A stretch of 64,000 nucleotides of DNA, from NCBI GenBank assembly GCA_018136815.1, contig CM030937.1, positions 3,771,820-3,835,819 of the forward strand, read 5' to 3'. The DNA comes from Isochrysis galbana. Taxonomy: Eukaryota; Haptophyta; Isochrysidales; Isochrysidaceae. The position numbers and the translations under genes were made by a program. Shown one piece after another: positions 10,385-20,280 of this stretch. The notes under the pieces were generated by a model. The model did not search any database. It was not told the DNA's origin and saw nothing but the letters and a program-made list of their open reading frames with translations. Within the stretch, counting starts at the first letter, position 1. Each line of letters opens with the position of its first letter.

Positions 10385-10945
10385 GATAAGGCAAATGATG
10401 AGCTAATTGCACAATATGGATTTGCGTTACTACATGCCCCACATGAATGTGCAGTGGTTCTCCTTCCACTTGTTGGCGACAGTTCTCTTGTGATGCAGAA
10501 GGCGTCGCTGCTCCCCCCAGGCACTACACTTGTGAATGACGCCGGGGAGATCCGGGCACGTGTCTCTTTTGGGTGGTGCCTCACATCGTCGGCTGAGACG
10601 GACAGCCTTGCACTCAACGCACCTCAACTTACCCCCGAAGTCTGGCTTGTCCTGCGAATAGCTGGGGCTACGGACATGATGGAAGTGTTTGAAGCCTTAT
10701 CATGTGCTGGCGACAAAGACTGTTCAACGAGATCAGGCTGGCAATCGCTTCTTCAGGCTTGTGAAGAGCAACTTGCATCGATCTCGAAAGCGAGCGAGAC
10801 AAACGGTTCGCCTGGCACTTCCTCCGGAGAGACCCCAATGCATGCCTCCACCATTTCTGCCACCGCTGCTCATGCAAGGACTGAGCTACTGAATGCGACA
10901 ATCAGGGCCGCCAATACCGCGCTACATGCAGAGCACTGTCGATAA
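10385..10945 (+). CDS. C-terminal part of a SET-domain protein (Rubisco LSMT/SETD3/SETD6-like)
   Basis: A frame of 186 residues opens out of the gap and ends at 10945. Its first residues (DKANDELIAQYGFAL) match the end of the SET domain in the Rubisco large-subunit methyltransferase and SETD3/SETD6 class, where an Asn.ELL..YGF block lies at the junction with the C-terminal substrate-binding region. The rest (residues 30-186) is helical and would be that substrate-binding domain: TPEVWLVLRIAG and ELLNATIRAANTAL. These enzymes methylate lysine or histidine side chains of non-histone proteins. The catalytic SET core is not in the window, so activity cannot be assessed. No intron is apparent. Substrate unknown. 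Confidence 0.6.
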   Translation, partial: DKANDELIAQYGFALLHAPHECAVVLLPLVGDSSLVMQKASLLPPGTTLVNDAGEIRARVSFGWCLTSSAETDSLALNAPQLTPEVWLVLRIAGATDMMEVFEALSCAGDKDCSTRSGWQSLLQACEEQLASISKASETNGSPGTSSGETPMHASTISATAAHARTELLNATIRAANTALHAEHCR

Positions 10946-11237
10946 AAAGAAAGATGGTAAGAAACAAAGATGGTGCGGGCAACCCATATGAATCAAGCCG
11001 GCGCTAGATGGATTCGTCATGTGCATGTTTGTCAAATGGCTATATCTGTCTTGCGTAAGAAAAACAAGAAGCTCGCCTAGCCGGCGTTTGCCAGGCTTGT
11101 AGAAATCAGATGATCCTGTCTCTCAATCATAACACCCTCCCCGCGCACGCGGCTCTAGACCCACTACTTTCAAGCACGTGTTGCAGTACGCAGCTACAGC
11201 TACAATCTCCCACTCCCCCGGCCCAAGGCGCGGGCCA
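10946..11237. other. Intergenic with a degenerate LINE 3'-end-like segment
   Basis: From about 11120 the string CCCTCCCCGCGCACGCGGCTCTAGACCC weakly resembles the inverted LINE/R2 3' end (compare 62170-62195). No gene seen. Confidence 0.4.
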
Positions 11238-11430
11238 AGGTGTCGTTCCGTCAATCATGAGACATCACTCAAATGGAGCCATCAAATGTCCATAGTCATT
11301 TATACAACAATATTAACATACTTTAATCCTACGGTGGACACATCGCGCCGCGCGCGCTTTCAGAACACGCCTTTCAGACCGTGCACGGAACACCTGCAGC
11401 TAAGCAGCCTTTAAATCTTCATCTTCACAA
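11238..11430 (+). repeat. R3b repeat, copy 2, with both ends
   Basis: Starts GTGTCGTTCCGTCAATCATG and holds GGAGCCATCAAATGTCCATA. It ends near GCAGCTAAGCAGCC...ATCTTCATCTTCAC, which resembles the tails at 31015-31060 and 50920-50955. This allows the R3 unit to be sized at roughly 140-195 bp. Confidence 0.6.
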
Positions 11431-11465
11431 CCTACTTTTATAAGTGGGGGTCAATGGGGGCCTCG
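11431..11465 (-). repeat. R4 repeat, end fragment (inverted)
   Basis: CCTACTTTTATAAGTGGGGGTCAATGGGGG is the reverse complement of the TATA-bearing end of R4 at 2118-2150 and 20236-20275. It lies just upstream of a plus-strand LINE fragment. The R4 copy at 20130 also lies upstream of, and points away from, a LINE. Confidence 0.6.
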
Positions 11466-11474
11466 TTGGCTCTA

Positions 11475-12740
11475 CGCGCGAAGTGGATCCTTAACTACTT
11501 GGACGCTCGACAAGCCCATTGGAAGCAGGTCTTGGACTCGTGGTTCTGCAGAACTGGCCTAGGAAGAAAAAAAAACATCTGAAGATTCTGGGCTATACAC
11601 CTACCGTCTACAGGACTCTCCCCCTCTATCACCATCGCCCTTATCTTCCCTCTCCCCACCTCCTCCCCTGCCCCCCTTCTTTCCTTTTTCTTTGGTTTCC
11701 GGGGTCCGACCTCGGTGCACTACCTGAGGTCTGGTTTGGAGTGTGGTGTTCGGGCACGCCTTTTGATTCTTCTCTCTCGTGTGTCTCGTTTTCTCGGCCA
11801 TGCTTTGGTGGTTGGGTCTCGTCTATATCGCGTCGCCTCCAGCGATGCCCTCCCTTGTCGGTTGTATTGGTGTTTTATTCGTCCTCTTTGCCTCGCTCTT
11901 CGGTCTCTTGGACAGCGTGCGCAATCCTCAGCTTGGTGGCTAGCTCGGCTAGCTCCTCGCTGGGTTTGAGCCCACCTTTGTCGCTTATATTAAATACGGG
12001 CCTTAGGTCGCCTATGTCTATCCTTTTCTTGGGTTGTCTTCCCATGCCCGCTTGGGCCGTTCGTGCTGAGTCGGTTTCGTGTGCGAATAATAGAGCTTTA
12101 CACAGGGCAGTGTATCTCTCTGTTATCCTTATGAGTATTGATTCTTCTGAGTAGTCTGTATTCTCATAGTGAATCCTATAGAAGTCCGTTATGATGTATC
12201 TCCATGCTAGTATGTATAGAGTGTATATCGCTTTCGGGGCGTCTCCCTTTGGGAATATGAATAGGTTGTCTATGATGATGTCTTCTCTGCTTCTTTCGGC
12301 GTTGGGTGAGAACCTCGCGATTTTGTTCAGCGCGTCCAATACCCTGGTTATCCCGGGGCATTCCCCCAGGTGTGTCGAGAACTGGCCTAGGAAGAGCCGC
12401 CGTGGCATCGACGGTCCCTATCCATCGGCTTACAGACGGCATCTTCGGGAGAAGCCGCCTACCAGCATTCTGGAAAGACGCCTTAGAGACATTCAGCGCA
12501 CTCCCGATGGAAAGGTTAAGTCTTACCGCGGCGGGAGCGCTCTCGCAACCCATATGGTTCAACCCAAACTCGACAAGCCCAAACACCCCCCCCCTTGTGG
12601 GCAGAATTATGGAGCTCGCTCGCATGCAACATGGTACACAATGCCTACTCGCCTACTCGGACGGCCTCAACACGGCCTTCACACGGGAAGACTGCGAGGA
12701 ATGCTTCCCGAACAACGGTACCTTCGCGAAGTACAGATAT
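11475..12740 (+). pseudogene. Old LINE copy (plus strand) split by a later LINE insertion
   Basis: 11485-11567 encodes AKWILNYLDARQAHWKQ and on to WFCRTGLGR. Reading resumes at about 12380 with RTGLGRAAVASTVPI and continues to GALSQPIW. Both parts align in order with the LINE ORF at 16.5-16.9 kb. After about 12595 the frame shifts and matches continue in another frame (WSSLACNMVHN). The break holds an 810-bp minus-strand LINE piece flanked by the same 18 bp. The copy is 5'- and 3'-truncated and non-functional. Confidence 0.8.
11568..12377 (-). mobile_element. 5'-truncated LINE inserted into an older LINE, with target-site duplication
   Basis: The minus strand encodes the C-terminal region of a LINE polyprotein (FSTHLGECPGITRVLDAL, then YILAWRYIITDFYRI), about 175 residues to a stop near 11875. 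A 300-bp 3' UTR ending in nine T follows. It is flanked by an 18-bp direct repeat, AGAACTGGCCTAGGAAGA, at 11550-11567 and 12378-12395. Protein similarity to the other LINEs here is only moderate, so it belongs to a separate subfamily. Truncation starts at the zinc-knuckle. Confidence 0.85.
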
Positions 12741-12834
12741 AGATACATACATGCAAGTATATGTAAGCCTATCACACCACACACCACACTCCACCCACAC
12801 CCACACCCATATTACATAAACGGACCGCTGCCCC

Positions 12835-12980
12835 GTTTGCGCGTTCATCCAAAGTATCCTGTCTGCGGCTCTCTTCCTCTTCATTGCCGCGTGGAATGTG
12901 TGAAATGATCTCGGGGCTGCCAGCGTTTGTAGCCAGTATCTAGGGACGGAGTATATGAGGAAGTTGACGGCAGCGGGAAA
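12835..12980 (-). pseudogene. LINE fragment
   Basis: The minus strand encodes AAVNFLIYSVPRYWLQTLAA followed by RSFHTF and ADRILW, matching the segment just after the reverse transcriptase in the intact LINEs. It is separated from the preceding plus-strand LINE by a CA-rich microsatellite (12770-12815). Confidence 0.7.
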
Positions 12981-13745
12981 AGATAACAACGAAGAGGAAG
13001 TACAAGTAGGGCAGTCAAACACACCATTTTAACTTCTAAGGGTGCAAGAATGAAAAAGTCAAGATGAAGGAAATAACCAAAGTAAAGCGGTAGAAAGAAC
13101 CCCTGAAATCACTCATCTATCTAAAAAATATTCTTGAAGGTGCCTGCTGCGCCAATACGTGTACTCCCCTCGCTGGGATCCCCACTTGACATCGCCTTTG
13201 CTCCATCCCCACTCTCCCTCCCGATGGCCGATGGGCGGGAGGCGGGAACTAGCCCTCTCGAACGTGGCGACGGACTCCCCCTACCCGCAACAGTTATTCA
13301 TTGTTTTTGCACGAAGTTTTTTACGGGTTTGGGAACCCTCTGCCAGCCTTCGCCGGGGCCCTTCACTTGCAATCAGATGACGCACCCCTCCCGCTAAATC
13401 TAAATAGGAGATTTGAATTTGACCACTTCATCATAGCAACTACCTAAACTATTTGCGTTGTTCAGGACCCTATTCCCCCTGGCCATTCTCTTGATAATGG
13501 TCCCTTGGCACCAGCACCTGAGAATCTTCCCACCCTTCTGCCTTGATGGTCTCCTCGATGAATTTCATGGCGCTCGAGTCCGGAATGAATTCAAACCCCG
13601 TTCCATCCGTCGCGAGGAGCAACTCCACCGCCCGAGTTAGTGACAGGCACCTACAAATAGGCGGGTGACAGGCAGACGGAAAGGTGTTAACGAGTTAGCC
13701 AACAGGACATACACATATATGTTGTGACGGCAGGGACGTAAAAAG
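12981..13745. other. Intergenic, no supported gene
   Basis: Frames here are short and lack motifs. The stretch includes the 3' flank of the Tic22-like gene. Confidence 0.5.
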
Positions 13746-14531
13746 TTACATGATGTCAAGCCCGTCGGCAGTCTCTCCTTCTGTCATTGCTACCGCATTT
13801 GCAATTGTTTCTTCTGCATCTATCCGACTTGCGAAGAGCGGTAGAACATGATCGACACCGTCTGTACCCGGGCGTGAAATGTGCAAGCAACCGAAAAGAG
13901 GTACTTCTTGTCCATCAGGCGAGGCACCGACCGGTGCCCCCGCTGCCTCAATTTGTGCCCGGCCTGGAATAATGATAGCCTTACCTTCCATCGACAGTCG
14001 ATATGCGTGTCCCATCCCTAAGGGGAGAAGACCACAATTGAGCTCAGGATACCTGCAGGTATGAGGCAGCAGTGTGTGATATTCGTGCTGTGGCGGCGTG
14101 CCACGGCCACAGACGCCCAGCGCACTTCCGACTGCTCCAGTCGAGCACTTCAAACACACGTCGGCCCAGCTGCACAAAAACCAGCATGATGAGTTGATGG
14201 CTCTTCACCTCTTCTGTGCTGAAATCAATTCTTCCTTCGCAGCGGCTGGATCAGTATGCAGAATCGAAATCAGTTCTCCTTTCGGAGAGTCGTAATGGAG
14301 GGGCTGCCCACGCTCATTGGCCACAGTAAATACAGGCAACCGATTGAGCTGGTCGCAAAGTTTAGGCCAAGCTGGCGAGCTGAACATGGCAAGTCCCGCC
14401 TCATCAGCGTCGGCGGAGAGTGTAGAATCCCGAAGGTAACGTCGAAACAATACCGGACGCCGCAGTGTACTGGTGCACAGTGGCCGGAACAAAAGCGAGA
14501 TCGACAGGAGGAACAGTGGCATCAGCGGCAT
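13746..14531 (-). CDS. Tic22-like plastid protein with putative bipartite leader
   Basis: Exons 14531-14209 and 14052-13746 are joined over a 156-bp intron (GTGAAG...CTGCAG, 14208-14053) and give exactly 209 residues in frame. The body carries the Tic22 signature pattern: LNRLPVFTVANERGQPL, a short ILHTDPAAAKEEL helix, then PLFGCLHISRPG and HVLPLFASRIDAEETI. Tic22 proteins act in the plastid intermembrane space during protein import. The first 20 residues (MPLMPLFLLSISLLFRPLCT) form a hydrophobic signal-peptide-like segment, followed by an Arg/Ser/Thr-rich stretch. That two-part leader is typical of plastids bounded by more than two membranes. The start codon is the ATG directly before the hydrophobic stretch. 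An R3a repeat begins about 20 bp upstream. The family call rests on motif pattern, not a search. Confidence 0.65.
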
Positions 14532-14549
14532 CGCAACAGTGTGCCGTGC

Positions 14550-14625
14550 GCCGGTCGCGTTCCGTCGAAAGAGGACCAGTTTTGTTTTTATTGTTCGGTT
14601 TAACCCTAGTACATGCCTAGTCCTC
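14550..14625 (+). repeat. R3a repeat fragment, just upstream of the Tic22-like start
   Basis: GTCGCGTTCCGTCGAAAGAG then GACCAGTTTTGTTTTTATTG...TAGTACATGCCTAG aligns with 30921-30990 and, in part, 50774-50830. Its edge lies about 20 bp from the Tic22-like ATG, so it has replaced most of the original 5' flank. Confidence 0.65.
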
Positions 14626-14785
14626 CAGGAGGACGGTGTCAAGCCTACATGTGAAAAACAGAAAACCTGTTTTTCTGTGAAGACCAAAACAGTGTTTTTC
14701 ACTGTTTTTCTGAGCCTGGGCCCTGTAAGCTTGGGGCCAGCTGCGCCGGCGCGCCGGTGTGACGACGCGAGACGTGGACCGGGAG

Positions 14786-14907
14786 GCGAGGTGTCGTTCC
14801 GTCAATAGTGGGACATCAGTCGAATTGAGCGATCAAATGTCCACAGTTGTATTATAGTTGTTTAACATTAGATCTTGTTAAAATTATAAGAGAGAGACGC
14901 CGTCAAA
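14786..14907 (+). repeat. R3b repeat, copy 3, abutting a LINE 3' end
   Basis: GGTGTCGTTCCGTCAATAGT then GGGACATCAGTCGAATTGAG and GATCAAATGTCCACAG. It matches the inverted copy at 52105-52225 almost base for base. The LINE T-tail (as A-run) starts right after it, as at 7203. Confidence 0.7.
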
Positions 14908-17900
14908 AAAAAAACATTTTAATATTCTCGCCTCACTCGTGGCACTGGAAGACGCTCTCGAAGCCACGCCCTTTCTCTTCCCACTCCCCCACTCCCTGCC
15001 TTGCGGCAACTCCCCTCGTGCTCTACTTAGGGGCCCGGGTCGTGCGGGGGGTTCGAGCCAAGCGGGGTGCACCTATCCCCAACAGCAAGTTCTCTCCTTC
15101 CTCCTGTTCCGTTGAGTGACCTGTCTATACAGAAAGTGTTGCAGGGTGTCGTTATACGAATGCGCGCGGGCGATCACTCAGTGCTTTCGAGTTGTGGCTA
15201 ACCGCCCATCCGAATTATCTGTCAGAGCGTGGTGACGCGTCGCGTTATGCGAGTCTCTCGTCTAATCCGAGAGCTTTCGCTACGAGGCCGAATTCCTTAC
15301 TGAGTTGTAGCCTGCCTTTCTTGTCTTCGATAAACATGGGGGTGCTGAGTTCCGTCGTTTTTTTGATCTTAGGTTTTCTCCCCTGAGCGGCCTTATATGT
15401 TCGCATGGAGTTTCGGGGGTCCGACACGGTATTGCCTCGTACCAGGGTGGCAAACCTCGTTAGCGTGGATTCAAGGACTGGTATGTAATGGAAACTGTAT
15501 GCCTCGTAGTCTACTCTATAGAAGTCTTTTATAATGTATTTCCATGCAATTATATAGAGCGCTTTAAGGCTGTCGGGGGTGGTCGTACCGGGGTATGCAA
15601 AGAGTCTGTCCTTCGCTATCTGTACACGCGATCTTTTGGGAGGAGGCGTATGCCTTGCAAGAGCGTCTATAGTTTCGAATATTGTTTTAATCGCAGGGCA
15701 CCATGCTAGATGACACGATCTTTCTTGGTGGACGTGGCATAGTCTGCATTTGTTTGTCAGGCTATCCGGGAATCTGTTTCTAGTGCCGATCCTTCGGTGG
15801 GTAATATGTTTGAAGTGTAGATGTTTATCCGTGTGCTTTAGTAGCGGCATTGTGTAGAGTCGAGCTATATGTTTCCATTCGTCTTTCGTGATGTTCAGTC
15901 TGTTCTCCCACGCGGTCTTCGCCGCTTGCGGGGCGTGTTTTCGGTTTGTTTTAATCACTTCTTTGGCGATGTCGGAGACGGTGATTGCGTCAAGAGCGAC
16001 CCTTCCTTTGCGTATGGCATATTCGTCCGCCAGCGGGTATTCCATGAATCTCGGGCCTTTATACCCGCCTTCCCATTTTGCTGGTGGGTGGTAATATTGG
16101 GTTTCCTCGGCTTCCACTACTTCCCCGGTGCCGGCTACCTCTCCTAGGTAGTCGGTGTCGGTGTGTATCCAGATGTTGTTAAATTTACTGATAAATTTTT
16201 CGTCTTCCGAGACTTTAATTTCACTGGGCAGTGTCGTGTCCCTTGGTTCTTGCGTCTGGGTGCTATCTACGTGCGGCTCTTCTCCTTTAGTGTTTTTGGG
16301 GGGGGGGCGCTCTTTCGCTCGCTCCAACAGCCGTGTCGCGTAGCTTACGACTTCATCCCACGAGTCAAGAAATTCCTTTTTATGTATCACGCGGCCTTCG
16401 TGCGCGAAGGTGTCGGGTAGGTGCTCAATATACGCCGAGCACTCCGCCTTGCTGTATGGTGTCGTAAAGGCGCCGTCTTTGAAAACGTTGTGAACTACGT
16501 TTGTGTGTAGTGATTCCCATAGGCGTGCCCACGGGGCCCGTATCGCAGGGGGGGGATATGCAGGTTGTGCCATATTGGCTGTGAGAGCGCTCCTTCTCGC
16601 GTAAGAAAAGAGGGTTGTATGTCAAGTTCTCTGAAGTTCACAAGGGCCTCTTTCCAGAAGGTTGGAAGCGCCGGGTTTCCTCTGATGCTGCCCGTCAACA
16701 TTTTTGTAGGGACCGCTGAGAGGACAGCGCCTCTTCCCAGACCGGTCCTACAGAACCAGGCATCGAGTCCATGTTTCCATAGTGCCTTCCTCGCATTTAG
16801 GTAGTTTAAGATCCATTTGGCTTGCAATGCTTTCACGTGAGCCGACCAGTCCAGGAGCCCTAGCCCCAGCGTCCTAGTCGCGCTTTTTTCGTGCGATGTG
16901 ACGTAGCATGGGTGTTTTAGCCATTTACTTTGTTTATTTGTGTATGGACTATTCCAGAGGACGACATCTACCGCCTTTTGAATCCGTGAGTGGAACCACT
17001 TGGGGGCAGCCAATGTTTGCAACCAGTATCTAGGCATCCCGTATATTATGAAGTTTGCCACTGCCGTTCGTCCGAAGATCGTCATGTAGTTGGTGGCCTG
17101 TGTTAGTTTGGCGACTTTACCGTCGATCTTATCTGCTAGTCTTGACCAAAATGGTTTAAGGGCCTCTGGCGCGCCTAAGGGGACGCCTAAGACGGTTAGA
17201 TACTCCTCGTTGTTTATCCAGTTATACTTTCGCATGTCCCACGGCGGTTTTCGCAGTCTTTGGGATCCCATTCTTAGGCCTTGAAATTTGCTTGCATTGG
17301 TCTTGCCGCCCGTCGCTCTTTCGTGTAGCTCTACCCATTTCAGGGATGTTTGGAGGCTTTTGTAGTCTCTTGCTATTAGCGCCGTGTCATCGGCAAATTG
17401 GCTTATTTTTAGGCTGTAGCCGTTCAGGTTTACGCCGATTATGTCTTCGTCCCCGTTGATGGCCCGGGTGAGTGCCTCCGTTGTCAGGAGGAACGTGAGC
17501 GGGGACAGCGGGCAGCCTTGCGGCATGCCGCTCCCTACGGTGAAGGGGTAGCTCCTCCCGCCGTTGGTTTTAATCGTGCGTACCGGCCGAGCGTCCTCAC
17601 TCGTAAGCGCCTTCGCCAGCGTCTGAAAGTTTGGCCCGAAGTTAAGTAGTTTGAGAGCCAAATGATAAAACTCCCAGCTCACTCTGTCGAAAGCTTTTTC
17701 CCAGTCTAGGGCTAGTAGCAGTCCCGGGTCTCCGGTCTCGTCCAGGTAGGCCCTTGTGAGTTGTAGGAGGTGCGTGGCTTCGCTGATGAGTCTTCTAGGC
17801 ACGAAACCTAGCTGGTTCTCTGATATTATTTTCCCTATCACTTTGCTAAGTCTGTTTGTTAGGATTTTGGCTAGTATTTTGTAGTCGCTTTGTAGCAGCG

Positions 17901-19789
17901 TGATAGGCCTATAGTTACGCGGATCCCGCGCGTCGCCTTTCTTGTAGAGCAGTATTATGTCGCCTTCTCTTAAGGTTAGCGCTAGTGTCCCCGTGACCAG
18001 CGCTTGGTTATATAGTTGCGTTAATAGCGGCGCCGCTGTTTTTTCGTGTGCCTTATAGATTTCCGCCGGCAGCCCATCCGGGCCCGCACTTTTTCCCGAT
18101 CCGATGCTTCTTATAGCTCGTTTAGTTTCTTCTATATCTATGGCGCCCTCTAGCCGGCGACGATCTAGCTCACTCAGCGGTCGATCGGCTAGGGTCGCCT
18201 CCAATTGGGGTATGCGCTGGGCGCTTTTGGGGGAGTATAGCCAAACATAGTATTTGCGAAATTCTCTCCGTATTTCTTTGTCCGTGGTGACCGTGTCGTG
18301 CTGTGAGTGTATGGGAGAGTCCCATGTTCCCGTGCGGTATAGCTCCGCAACACTTGCTTTCCATTTGCGGGACTTCAGTTGCGCAAAAAATTCTTTTGAG
18401 TGTAAGTCCTCTCGGCGGAGCTGCCGGTAGAGCGGGAGATTCTTGAGCGGGACTCTTCCCCTCTCCTCCGCTAGCTTTGTTTGTGTTTCCGCGAGCTCCG
18501 CCGTGAGTCTCTCGTTCGGTCCTTGCCTCGCAAGACGGATGTTAAGCCTTACGGCTTTTAGCTCCAACTCGGATTGTATAGTAGGTTTGAGTCTCGCCGT
18601 TGTCTCTTCTCTAAGGAATGTGGCTATGTTGTCTTTTGTGGCGGCCCATACGGACTCTATGTCTTCCCCCTCGCCGATCTTCCGGCTGGCGGTCTGCAGT
18701 AGCAGTTCTACCGTCTGCAGCGCTCCTTTTTCGTGTATTATGCCTAGGTCAATTGGCTTGTCGAAGATTCTTCCCTGTTTATATCCCGGCGTTTCAAAAA
18801 GGGCAAGGACGGGAAGGTGGTCTGACGCGGCTTTGCCGGAAAACAGGTCCGGGCACGGCCCGTGTTGCTGCCATTGAAAGGCATCTGCGCTCTTGCTGTG
18901 GTAGATGCGATCAATTCTCGTGTGAATGGTGGCGGCCATTCTCGTGTAGCCGACACTCGGCCCCAGTCGCATCGTGTGATGTACGTCTTGGAGTCTATGC
19001 CTCCTAGCTAGCGCCTTCCATTTTTCGCCGTGTGCGTTGGAGTAGGGCGTGTCTCCCACCCTTCGGGAGTCGTGCGTACTGTCTTCTACACAGTTCCAGT
19101 CGCCCCCGATTATGGTTGGGGTAAAGTCAAGGGTGGCCAGTTTTTTGCCAAGTTCGGCTATTTGCCTTCCGCGGGGGCCGGGTTGCGCGCTAAGGTATAC
19201 GGATATTATGCGATACTGGATGTCGTCTATGTTTAGTTTTATTGATACACATCTCCCTTTTAGCATTACTTCTAGGGTCTCGTTCCTAGCGGTTATCCGT
19301 TCGGATGCTTCTCTGATCGCCACCGCGACTCCGCTAGCAGGGTCCCCTAGCTCTCCTGGGGCGACAAACCACAGCCATCCTAGCATGGCGGCTGTCCTAT
19401 GGGCCCGGAGGTGCGAGCCGTCCTCGTAAGCGTGCAGCTCCTGCAGGAGCAAGACGTCAATTTTCGCTTTCCGCGCTTGTGATAGCACGGCGGCTAGCTT
19501 GCCGCTCTTGGTGCCGTTGATGTTGTACGTCGCAACGCGAATGGGTCCTTCACCTGGGTATCCAAGGGTGGAGTCGAATTTGAGTTTTGGGCGTAGGGGC
19601 ATCGCTCTTGCTGCCGTGAGTTTATTGGCCGCGGCCGCAATTGCGTGTACGTACTCAGGGTGGAGGAAGAGGCATGCCGGGCCGTTCAAACAGGCGCCCG
19701 GGATCTTCTTGTGCGGATGTAGGTGGCAGCGGAGCGTACACTTGTTATCGATCCACGCTCCAGGGGTCCTGATCAAGGGGGCCCAGGGG
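14908..19789 (-). mobile_element. Near-complete LINE (APE-type non-LTR retrotransposon)
   Basis: The minus-strand element runs from a coding region starting at or above 19776 to a 3' UTR (15244-14918) that ends AATATTAAAATG plus ten T at 14917-14908. The 3' UTR is shared with the copies at 7.2, 32.0, 48.6 and 62.5 kb. Upstream, an R1 repeat begins at about 19790, so the original 5' UTR is either very short or has been lost. Confidence 0.88.
15245..19776 (-). CDS. LINE polyprotein: CCCH finger, APE endonuclease, reverse transcriptase, zinc knuckle (one frameshift)
   Basis: Two overlapping frames (19776-16495 and 16573-15245) make one protein of about 1,510 residues, broken by a one-base length change in a G7 run near 16552. 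The plus-strand copy at 44.9-48.3 kb reads straight through the same point. Domains in order: CCCH-like finger (C-x11-C-x5-C-x3-H, residues 18-38); APE endonuclease (TYNINGTKSG, LLLQELHAY, IGGDWN, RIDRIY, SDHLPV); reverse transcriptase (NYRPITLLQSDYKILAK, GMPQGCPLSP, catalytic QFADDTA); and a C-x2-C-x8-H-x4-C knuckle (CRLCHVHQERSCHLAWC). All catalytic residues I can check are present. The frame is still open at its upstream end, so the true start is uncertain. No separate ORF1 is seen. Confidence 0.88.
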
Positions 19790-20010
19790 GAGGAGGGGCT
19801 GGTCAGAGGGATGGGCTGGCCACGAAAGGCCAGGTCGGGCGAATCAGGTGTGCCTGTGGGGAGAGGGATGGGTCAGCAGGGCAGTGTGCTCCTAGCAGGC
19901 CATCAGGCGTGCCAGGAGAGTGGGTGCTTCCTCCCCCATGGCAGGGGAGGAGTGGAGAGAGAGGGGGGCTCGTGCCCCCCCTTGGGCGAACTAAGTATAA
20001 ACTTAGTTGT
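19790..20010 (-). repeat. R1 repeat, copy 1
   Basis: The reverse complement starts with the perfect palindrome arm pair AACTAAGTTTATACTTAGTT and continues through GGGGGGCACGAGCCCCCC. It aligns over about 200 bp with 43267-43465 and 57639-57845. It joins the 5' side of the LINE. Confidence 0.8.
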
Positions 20011-20129
20011 CGCCACCATTAAGTACGCCTTGGCCTTGATAAGCAGCCTTCGGCCATTGATCAAGATCAAGACATAATTAGAGCAAATCTCATGTAGTCA
20101 CAGTCAATACTCAATTAAATAGTGTATTC

Positions 20130-20280
20130 AAGGTGAGGGTTGGTTGAGTGCCCTGCCCCTGCCAGAGGGCAGGGGCTAGGGTTGAATGTACGGGCCCACG
20201 CCCCGGGGGTGTCCGCGATGGAGAGATGGGGGCGCGAGGCCCCCATTGACCCCCAGCCTTATAAAAGTAGGTTCCGTGCT
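20130..20280 (+). repeat. R4 repeat, copy 2 (TATAAAA box)
   Basis: Aligns with 2005-2152. It includes a strong hairpin (CTGCCCCTGCCAGAGGGCAG), GGGGTGTCCGCGATGGAGAG, and ends CCTTATAAAAGTAGG, a good TATA box. Nothing coding follows within 300 bp on the plus strand. Confidence 0.7.

Noticed and set aside
11568..12740. Twin-priming (5' inversion) of a single LINE
   Set aside because: An inverted arrangement is present, but the 18-bp duplicated target and the exact continuation of the plus-strand ORF on both sides fit a second LINE inserted into an older one.
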